This document shows, piece after piece, positions 56,630 through 64,000 of a DNA stretch of 64,000 nt (within the stretch, counting starts at the first letter, position 1; each line of letters begins with the position of its first letter). The notes under the pieces were generated by a model, which was given only the letters and a program-made list of their open reading frames with translations, did no database searches and was not told where the DNA came from. Source of the DNA: Zingiber officinale (Eukaryota > Streptophyta > Magnoliopsida > Zingiberales > Zingiberaceae); contig NC_056004.1 of the NCBI RefSeq assembly GCF_018446385.1, positions 33,936,492 to 34,000,491 on the forward strand, read 5' to 3'. Position numbers and translations under genes: made by a program.

Positions 56630-57151
56630 CTTTAAAACCTTGAACTGGCTAGGCTCTGTATCTTGATAGATTTGGAGAGCCGATCGGGATGCCTCCAACT
56701 TAGCTTTCAACAATTCCAACTCAGCATCCTTGGTGGCGAGCTGAACCTTCATTGCAGCTTGCTCTGCTGATCGACTCTCCCACTAGGTGCTCAATGAAGC
56801 CTCGGACTCCTTCAGGTTTTGAGCCAGGACACGAGCCTCTTTGTTCTTGATATCCAAGTCCTCAATGGCTTGGAGCTTCCTGGCATTGGCCGAATTGATC
56901 TTCAACTCAAAAGAGCTAGCTTGTTTGATGAGCCTTGCTAGTTGCGAAGCCTACTTGGCGCTATTGCTCCTCTCTACCTCCAGCAACTCAGAACTCTTCT
57001 GCAGATCGACCTTCAGTTGGGCCACCTCGGTAGTCAGTTGCTTCAAACGTGCTTGAGAAGCTTCAGTGACGCTGCTTGGGGCGCAAAGGTGCTGGACTTC
57101 ATGCTCCAAAAATGCTAGACTTTGGCACATGGCCAGGCTCTCGACCCAGTA

Positions 57152-57221
57152 CTACAATGGCAAGAAGATTATAAGGGTCGAGCGGGATAAAAACAAGTGA
57201 ATGTGAAGGCAATATACATAC
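57152..57221 (-). other. Predicted intron 2 of the antisense gene (70 bp)
   Basis: Minus-strand donor AGG|GTATGTATATT and acceptor TTGCCATTGTAG|TACTGG. It is phase 0. Both flanking exons keep one frame and lead into the coiled coil. The intron is T-rich. Confidence 0.6.
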
Positions 57222-58035
57222 CCTAGTGGTCATTTGGGTATGGATGTCCGCAAGCTCCCCCGTAGAGATGATTATAGCACGGGCCCTGTCATCGACCCAT
57301 ATTTGTGCTAGCGACCCTTGAATCCGGATATGGTGCTCGGGGGTGCGGGACCCGGTGTCGCCCGGACTGCACCATTCATCGGTAGGCAAGTGGATGATGG
57401 CCATTATTTGTCTCTGGCCACTCAAACCAGAGGACTCCAAAGTGCCTCTCTCCATGGACTTGGGCATTAGGGAGGGCCAAATGGTTGATACTTGTGCTGT
57501 CGGCGAAGATTGAGGTGGTATGTAGGCGATCAACGGTGCACAGATTGCCCTCGATGGCAGCCTGAACAGCGATGACATCCGATCGGACAATAATGAAGTA
57601 TAGAGCGTTACGACTCCTTACTCGGGGAGAGTGTGCGTTGATGTTTCACCTCGCTCAGAGGAAGGGCGTGGGTCGGCTATGGCGAGGTTTTATAGGGCGG
57701 AAGTGGCAGAGCGAGATGAAGCTTCGCCACGGCTTGCCTCTTGCGTCATCTCAGGGGCTCGCCAGAAGTGGAAGACTCTGAAGCCATGGCGATCGGTAGC
57801 ATCGAAGGCCATTCGAGAGGTAGGTCGCCTATGGCAGCTGAGGCTCCACTAGCCGCTGTCTAACTCCCTCCACCCTCGTTGGCTAGCATGAGTCTCGGCC
57901 GCCTCGCCGAGCGGATCCTCGTTGGGACCGACTGACTATAAGTCGCGACTCTGCAGTTTGGCCACATCCACAGCATTGATCTCTACGTTCGCAAGCCTGC
58001 TCTTGCCAGCTAGATGTGCCTCAACATAATGCGGG

Positions 58036-58093
58036 CTACAAAAGAGAAAGAAAAATTAGTTAGATTAAAAAATGAGAATAAGAAAGAGCATAC
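58036..58093 (-). other. Predicted intron 1 of the antisense gene (58 bp)
   Basis: Minus-strand donor TTAG|GTATGC and acceptor TTTCTCTTTTGTAG|CCCGC after a long pyrimidine tract. It is phase 1. It is short for a plant intron but the signals are strong. Confidence 0.6.
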
Positions 58094-58790
58094 CTAAGTT
58101 GGACGACAGGCGTGTTTAGATCGGGCTCAGGCCGAACTCATACAGTACACCCTCCAACAGTAGCTTGTGGATGTGATACTTCTGACCGGCCATACTAGAC
58201 GCTGCTTGGAGATAGTCCGATTGGCTTCAGTATCTCTCGAGCGATGGAGTCGTCATCACTTCCATCTACTAGACCATCAGGAAGTCAGACCGCTCGAGAA
58301 AACGAACAAATAAATAGTATTCTCTCCAATGCTTGTTGGAGGATGATATTTTATCAAAAAAGACTGAACCCACTTGGTCTTGGAACAAGAAGGTCTCCGG
58401 CTTGGACAATTTAGGGTAATAGAAGTAGTAAAAGACCCGAGACGTCAAGGGAATGTCGTGCAAGCAGAAGAGAACTACTACCCCGCACAATAACCTAAAG
58501 GAGTTCGACACTAATTGATGTAGGGAAATATAAAAATATTTATAGATGACAGAAAAGAAGGAATGAATGGGAAATCGAAGAATTGCACAAAATTGGTTCT
58601 TAAAAAAGGTTAAAAAGCCGGTTGGCGGTTCATGCGGTCGGTTATAGGCAAAGGGAATGACAATCTGGTAATTGGATGGAAAATGGTATATGGATTTAAG
58701 CTGGTCTATCTCCTCCCCATTAAACCTAGACTCGGTGGAAGTGTACCAGAGTCCAGGGACGGACACAGGAGGTTGCGGCAAATCGGCCAT

Positions 58791-59654
58791 CGAAAACAAA
58801 GAATTCAAGAAGAAGCAACAAACAGATTCAACGAAGGAAAAGGAGAAGAAGCTTACTGAAGATGGTCACTGGAGAAGAAGAGGAGAAGAAACATCGCAGA
58901 GACTGCTCGAAGATGAAAACACAAAGAATTAAGACGATGGCGACGTGAAGTAATGTTTATAAACCTCATGGTCGATTTCCCTGAGTCGTCTGATCAAGGG
59001 GTGCAAAAAACCAGGAGAAGATCTGACCGTAGAATTTGAAAAGGTACCCATCACATCACCAGTGGATATCTGCCTGTCATGTCGAGCATGCAGCAACAGA
59101 AGGCAGGGCACGTGGTAGCAAGTTATAGCAGAGCATTAATGAGGTTTAATTAAAAGGCATGGTTAGCGTGCTCAGCCATAATGAATAGAGATTTACACGG
59201 TCTTCTACAAATTGGGTGGACGTCAGCTCTTATCGTTAGGCGCCCAGACAAGAAAGTCTAGAGAAATGGAAAAATATGCTAAGTGTTGGCGTCAACCATC
59301 CTGATCAGCACAAATATTCAACTATGGTATAGCCGAGCCACCGATCCAATGCCAAACTTATGAGGTATGATTCGAGCGGCAGCTACACGCGCAGGCCAAC
59401 ATATGAAATAGTGCGGTGAAGTAATGTGATCCGATCAGAAGTTCGAGACAAAAAAGGAATGGCCAGTCGGCTAGTTAAATCGTCGAATCAGTGACCAAAC
59501 TTCGCCGCTCATTACATCCAAATGGAAATTAGTAGATATTAGCCGACCAACATCCAACGCACAGAGAGTGTCTGATTGGCAGAGGTTACTCAAGGCACTA
59601 CTTGTCTAGTCAATCGGACTTACAGCCTCCTTCGACTAGACTTGAGGGGAAGCT
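58791..59654. other. Region between antisense gene start and the Tat 3' LTR
   Basis: Noncoding. On the minus strand it would be the promoter and 5' leader of the antisense gene, but I see no convincing TATA box. A purine-rich polypurine tract (GAGGGGAAGCT, about 59644-59654) lies at its right end before the LTR. Confidence 0.5.
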
Positions 59655-60508
59655 TGTGATATGGTGATAAAGGGGGCCCACTAAGTGTGGGTCAAAGGAG
59701 GACGTGGAGGTCAAAGTCAAGGAGGTCAACGCTAGAGGACCAACGAGCCCACCAAACGATATCCAAGTGGAGCTCTACATCATGACCTGATCGGGCATGT
59801 TTTGCCCGACCGGTAAAGGGATGGACCAAGCGAAGCGCATGTGTAGCCAAGATTATCAGAAGTTCATCATAGAGCAGAGGAGCGTTGAGATTACCAGAGC
59901 ATTTTTCTGGTTAGGTGAGAACATACTATCGAGACTCGTCGCCACATGGAAGAGTAGTCGAGTCCGGTCGAGTGAAGAAGTACTTGGCTAACCGAAGGAG
60001 TACTGGGTTGAGCGACTATCTTGTTCGACCGATTAGCGAGATCGCTAACCTATCTCGGGATATCCTTTTGAGAGATAGTGCCACTAACACAGAGCATGGT
60101 CAATAGGTGGATCGTGCGACGACAAATCAGAGGATGTGTTCATGACTAATTGGAGAATGTATCCATGACCACGTGTCCAGGACCAATTGGAGAATGTGTC
60201 CACGACCAATCGGAGAATGTACCCATGCCTCGAAAATTATGCACATCTCCCACTAGGGCATTATATAAAGGGGGTTAGTACATTGACGGAGGTACGCATT
60301 ATTCACTATTTATGCTTTCGCCACTGTTGTTCCATCTTATTCTTCGTGTCGGTGACTGACTTGAGCGTCGGAGGGCTAATGATAGGGACCCCTTCCCTGG
60401 CTCGGCACTGACGTTTCTTGTGCTTGTAGATTGGAGCGTGGTCTACATCCAGTCAATACAGCATCCACATCCCCAACTTTTTGTCTCCACAATTTTTGGA
60501 CAGGATCA
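59655..60508 (+). repeat. Tat/Retand 3' LTR
   Basis: An 854-bp LTR from TGTGATATGGTG to TTGGACAGGATCA, preceded by a polypurine tract. The U3 has an imperfect tandem of ccaattggagaatgtvycc units (60145-60230) and a TATA box TATATAAAG at 60262-60270. The partner LTR is outside the window, so its target duplication cannot be checked. It ends inside the gag-protease of a minus-strand copia. Confidence 0.8.
60262..60270 (+). promoter_or_regulatory. TATA box of the Tat LTR
   Basis: TATATAAAG followed by a G-run, 607 bases into the LTR and after the U3 repeats. A normal place for a gypsy promoter. Confidence 0.65.
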
Positions 60509-61850
60509 GATAACCTTATCATTTTTTCTTCAACACAAATCTTACACTTGTATTTCGAGTCAAGGTGGAATGCAGGTATACTTTGCATAGTTATTAATCT
60601 ATGCAACACATCGTAGTTAACATGTCATAGTCTACCATTCCACAAACATGAAGACTCAAGCATAAAAGTGGAAGAGCTTTCATTTTTATTTATCTTACAC
60701 CTAATGGACATTACATTGAGCTTAAACAACCCATCAGATACATAGCCTCTTCCAACAAACATTCTATTCTTAGACAACACAATTCTGTCTGACTCAAAAA
60801 TAATGTGAAAGTCATGCTTACTTAACAGTGATACGGGTACTTGATTCTTCCGACTCTCCAGAATATACAATACATTGTTCAGAGTATGGTCCTTGTCCAA
60901 GGTTATCTCCAACACCACTTTTCCTTGGCTCATGATGTCTGAGGTTGCTAAGTTCCCCATGAACAGCTTGTCTCCATTGACTTCTTCAAAGTTGTGGAGC
61001 AGCCCCTTATTGCAGCACACATGACTAATGGCTCTAGTGTTGATCCACCATTACCGCGGGTTGAACCCACCAGATTCAACTTAGATACCACAGCATAGAG
61101 GCCATCCATTTCTGGTCCCCCGTTCAGGTTGGCTTCTTGCTTCTTCTTCGGCTTCCTACACTCCGAAGATTTGTGATCCACTCAGTCATAGTTGAAGCAC
61201 TTCACAAAGAACTTCTTCTTGTTGATGCCTCCTCTAGGTCCCATCTTGGAAGATTTGGAGTTCTTCCATTTCGACCTTTAACCATGCTCGACCATGTTGG
61301 CTTTCACATTAGCTTAAGAGAACAGATTTCTCTCTGAAATCTTGTTGTCTTCTTCGATGCAAAGTCAAATAGGTGTGCATCCTCCTGGAAGGTTTCACTC
61401 ATAACCATCCCTTCAGAGTTAATCTCGTGCAAGATCACTTGAAGCTTCTGGACTTGGCTAATCATCATCTTGGAGTCAACCATCTTGTAGTCCAAGAATC
61501 ACCCCATGATGAACTTCTTGGCCCCTGCATCCTCCGTCTTGTACTTCTTGTCCAGGGACTCCCACAGCTCCTTAGTTATTCTCTTCATGCTATACACAAC
61601 GTACAGTGAGTCGGCAAGGAAGATGAGGATGTAGTTTTGGCAAAGGAACTCAGAATAAGTCCATGCCTCCACTATACTGATGGTCTACGCATTAGCATCC
61701 TCAACATCTTGGGAGGGTCCTCGGTCAAGAACTGAGCCAGATTAAGTGTGCTCAAGTAGAAAAGCATCTTCTATTACCACCTCTTGAAGTTCAGTCCACT
61801 AAACTTCTCAAGTTTTTTTCGTGATTGATTGGAATAGTTCTAATCGGAGT
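60509..61850 (-). pseudogene. Minus-strand Ty1-copia gag-protease-pre-integrase fragment (oldest layer)
   Basis: Read right to left: a UBN2-type Gag from about 61810 (SGLNFKRW, then FLTEDPPK, then scattered frames of the capsid, then MVDSKMMISQVQKLQVILHEI in 61495-61304). A damaged knuckle follows (about 61190, CX2Y in place of CX2C, then HX4C). The protease with downstream GAG-pre-integrase block lies in 61020-60625 (NNVLYILESRKNQVPVSLLSKH, then RIVLSKNRMF). The last readable block (CKICVEEKM) is cut at about 60509 by the Tat LTR. Frameshifts abound. It resembles common TNT1-type copia polyproteins. The integrase and RT would lie beyond the Tat insertion, outside this window. Confidence 0.75.
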
Positions 61851-62055
61851 GGAGGGGGCCTTCATGTGTTGAGTTTGTTGCATCTCAACATTTTGTTCTA
61901 TGGTTATCTCAACAGAACCGAATCTGTTTTAAGATTATTGGACAAACAACCCGCTGGAGATATTTGGGACTTTGTCAAATTTAAATTACATGAAATTAAA
62001 TTGACCTTATCTGTCGAGATGACCTAAGCTAATAATCCCAAGTTGCCAGCAAGGG
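61851..62055. other. Unassigned, probably leader of the minus-strand copia
   Basis: No domain seen. A plus-strand frame (61821-62027) has no recognisable content. No primer site was found on the minus strand. Confidence 0.35.
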
Positions 62056-62600
62056 TTGGTGTCTACCAAGTGTCGAACGCAGGCTTCACAGTGGTCGAGT
62101 GAGCCGAGCAAGCATCTGGAAAGAGTCCAACCGAGCGAGCGAACTAAGTGATTCCTCGGTTGAGAGGCCAGCTGGGCGAGTTAGCCGAGCGAGTAGACAA
62201 CCTAGCGAGCTAAGGGTTGGCTGGGCAAAGAGGTCGAGCAAGCGAGTGGGGCGACCGAGTGAACATACAGTCAGGCGAATGAAGCAGCCAAGTGGTCGGT
62301 CGGGCAGAGCAGTAGAAGTACCAAACGAGTGAAAGGGCGACCGAACGAACGGGTGACCAGGTGAGTAAGCGACCGATCGAACTGGGTGAGCGGCCGAGTG
62401 AACTGAATGAGTGGCCAGGCGAGTGGCCGATCGAGCGAGCTAAATGACCGAGTGAACCGGAGGCCGAGCGAGCTTGAGGCCGACCAGGTAGAGAGACCAA
62501 GCGAGCTTCTGCCGGACGAATGAAATAACCAGGTGGGCGAAGCGTAGAAATTGGCCAGGTGAGCGCACTGAGAGAGCGGTCGCTCGAGCGCACTAAGCGA
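62056..62600. repeat. GAGCGAG-rich low-complexity block
   Basis: Degenerate short repeats of gagcgag, gaccgag and gtgagc words run for over 500 bases. They create Arg/Ser-rich frames on both strands (62099-62332, 62593-62210). I see no gene. Its position could be the leader of the minus-strand copia or an insertion. Confidence 0.6.
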
Positions 62601-63060
62601 ATTGAGGTCTACGATGAACGCAATTTCCTTGAAACAAATTCATCCCACCTCTGGCTGTTCTTCGAGACTTTCTCAGGTCGTTTGTTTCCCAAGATATAAC
62701 AGTGAACCATAATTTCTACCAAGCACTGAGTGGTACCCGACTACTATCACAGACACTCAACCAAGCAAGAGACACACGACAGAAGAGAAGGAGAACATAG
62801 GTGGAGAGCTTCAACTTTTTGAGCGTGTAACCTTTTGACTGTGGTCGCAATCTTCTTATATATGAGCCCAGACCAATACGCAGTGTTAATGATCGTTTAA
62901 TGATCATTATTCGCAAGCTATGAAATGCCAACGTTTCACTCAACTGTATTAATCTTTGGTTTAATGCATCCGTTACACCCTTAAATAAGTAGTAAAAAGT
63001 TTATATGGAAAAATGTTGATTGTTCCAGTTGGACAAATTTTTCCCTGACTGGTCCAGCAT
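62601..63060 (-). repeat. Possible LTR segment of the minus-strand copia
   Basis: A minus-strand TATA-like TATATAAG at 62856-62863 is followed by a transcribed-looking, C/T-rich stretch, as in the R-U5 part of copia LTRs. No LTR termini or primer site were located, so this is weak. Confidence 0.3.
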
Positions 63061-64000
63061 TGGGCGCCGCAAGTCGTGCTCGCACACGAGTCAACATGGT
63101 TCAGTGCAATCCGGGCCTTAGATTTGCACCTCCTGCTCAACCCCACGTTAGAGAAAGACTTTCCCCATGCATTTGTTCACCTCATCAAAACATGTGAATC
63201 AATATAAACCAACCAATATGCCTTGAAACTTCTAATATAGGACTAAAGTCTCATTTACAATGGAGCTCCATGCCTCTTCTACCTCTTCTCCATTCTCAAA
63301 TCTCCAATAATCGTTTCAATTTCTTAGGTATCTAAGGATCAAGTCATATATTCGGCAAATTAACAGATAAATTTCTCTTAATAGGCGGTTGATCTAAGAA
63401 TGCTAGGCTATATTCACTACGAGCACTTTTCAATTCATCTTATGGTCGGTAGAAAACTTTCATATGATCGGATCGATTATCCTAAAAATATGAGTCAGAA
63501 TAAGCTAAATATCAGGTGTCATTTAAAAAAAACACTCAAATAAAGTAAAATTAGTTAGGTATAAACTATTTCTATACACGTTTAGTTTAATATTGATTGG
63601 TGAATTGACTGACATTTATTTCAAACTTGGAAAGCAAGAACGTTTGTTGAAGATCTTATTCAAAGAAGTTGACCGAGATAAGACTTTGAGTTTTCTAATC
63701 AAATGAATGGATGAACAATTGACTAGCAATCATAGCCGCAAAGTAATATTCTTGTGATCTAAGTTTCAATCGATTGGCAGATTAATTTGAGTTGATTAAC
63801 CTTAAACAGTGCAACTAGGTAAAGCTTATCCAAATATGAATTGGAAACTATAAATAAATGGGTAAGGGAAATTCAAAACAATTGTTGGATTTTATGTTTT
63901 GATCTATTATATAAATATTTTTTTTACGATGTTTCTACACTGGAAGGATATGATAATACGAAACATAGTGAACTTTTTGAGGAATGACTCAGAGTCCATA
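63061..64000. other. Unassigned AT-rich sequence
   Basis: No open frame, repeat or transposon motif that I can recognise. It may be LTR or ordinary intergenic sequence. Confidence 0.4.

Larger units (their letters stand above)
56630..58790 (-). pseudogene. Antisense gene of the Tat/Retand element: Transposase_28-like domain and coiled coil, probably spliced
   Basis: Minus-strand start ATG at 58790-58788. Residues 1-175 or so (to 58271) resemble the 'putative gypsy type transposon' domain (PF04195/Transposase_28): LPQPPVSVPGLW, then YNRPHEPPTGFLTFF, then ILRFPIHSFF. The same frame continues past stops with KYHIHKLLLEGVLYEFGLSP. Two introns are predicted, at 58093-58036 and 57221-57152 (minus-strand GT...AG). 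After the second, a long Leu/Glu/Lys/Ala coiled coil follows (to about 56640). This matches the additional antisense ORFs reported 3' of pol in Retand/Grande-type elements. Several stops make this copy dead. Function unknown. Confidence 0.7.
5306..60508 (+). mobile_element. Tat/Retand-type Ty3-gypsy retrotransposon 'G1', interrupted and degenerate
   Basis: Separated plus-strand blocks form one element in the order gag, protease, RT, RNase H, second RNase H, integrase, 3' tandem repeat, antisense gene, 3' LTR. Its 5' LTR and leader are not in the window and presumably lie beyond the Athila-type element upstream. The integrase is split by insertions at 9712-34414, 34770-37238 and 37322-55257. 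The reading frame resumes after each. The extra RNase H and the antisense gene place it in the Tat/Retand group. Many stop codons show it is old and inactive. Confidence 0.8.

Noticed and set aside
58672..58932. Plus-strand frames of 75 and 86 codons over the antisense gene start
   Set aside because: They are shadows of the antisense Transposase_28-like frame and have no domain of their own.
62210..62593. 127-codon Arg/Ser/Pro-rich minus-strand frame
   Set aside because: It is produced by the GAGCGAG low-complexity block. A mirror frame exists on the other strand.

Overview
This is a plant nuclear heterochromatin window made almost entirely of nested LTR retrotransposons. I see no host gene, tRNA or rRNA gene, CRISPR array or bacterial feature. 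It is an angiosperm because it holds Tat/Retand, Athila and Tekay/Del-type Ty3-gypsy elements, a Sirevirus with an env-like third ORF, and Tork/Angela-type Ty1-copia elements. Angela/BARE-like organisation with LTRs of about 1.8 kb would fit a monocot, but I cannot name a species.

Layout. (1) 1-5305: minus-strand Athila-type gypsy fragment with gag and protease only, its LTR at 3656-5305 and a tRNA-Asp-type primer site. (2) 5306-60508: a plus-strand, decayed Tat/Retand gypsy element ('G1') with gag, protease, RT, RNase H, extra RNase H and integrase, a 37-bp tandem repeat, an antisense gene and a 3' LTR. Its integrase gene is cut into four pieces by three separate LTR insertions. (3) The first cut holds a Tork-like copia element ('C1', 9712-34414, TSD TTCCA). 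C1 itself carries an Athila solo LTR, an inverted fragment of its own LTR family, a solo LTR of its own family, and a Sirevirus (21265-32439, TSD GGGAA). (4) The second cut is a solo LTR of the C1 family (34770-37238). (5) The third cut is an Angela/BARE-like copia ('C4', 37322-55257, TSD AGGCG). Its leader holds a Tekay-like solo LTR (40457-49319, TSD CATAC), which in turn holds a non-autonomous Tekay-like element in the opposite orientation (42024-47280, TSD TTATG). (6) 60509 to about 61850: minus-strand copia gag and protease, the element into which G1 inserted. From there to 64000 is mostly unassigned sequence.

Relative ages follow from the nesting. The minus-strand copia is oldest, then G1, then C1, C4 and the C1-family solo LTR. 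The Sirevirus and the non-autonomous Tekay-like element are youngest, and each has LTR pairs that look very similar by eye.

The least ordinary items are two probably spliced accessory genes. One is the Sirevirus env-like ORF, with an 11-nt first exon and a 127-bp intron. The other is the antisense gene at the 3' end of G1, with two predicted short introns and a Transposase_28-like domain. Next come the arrays of perfect palindromes shared between the Sirevirus LTRs and its pol-env spacer. No coding gag-pol in the window is fully intact. The best-preserved stretch is the Sirevirus RT-RNase H frame of 734 codons.
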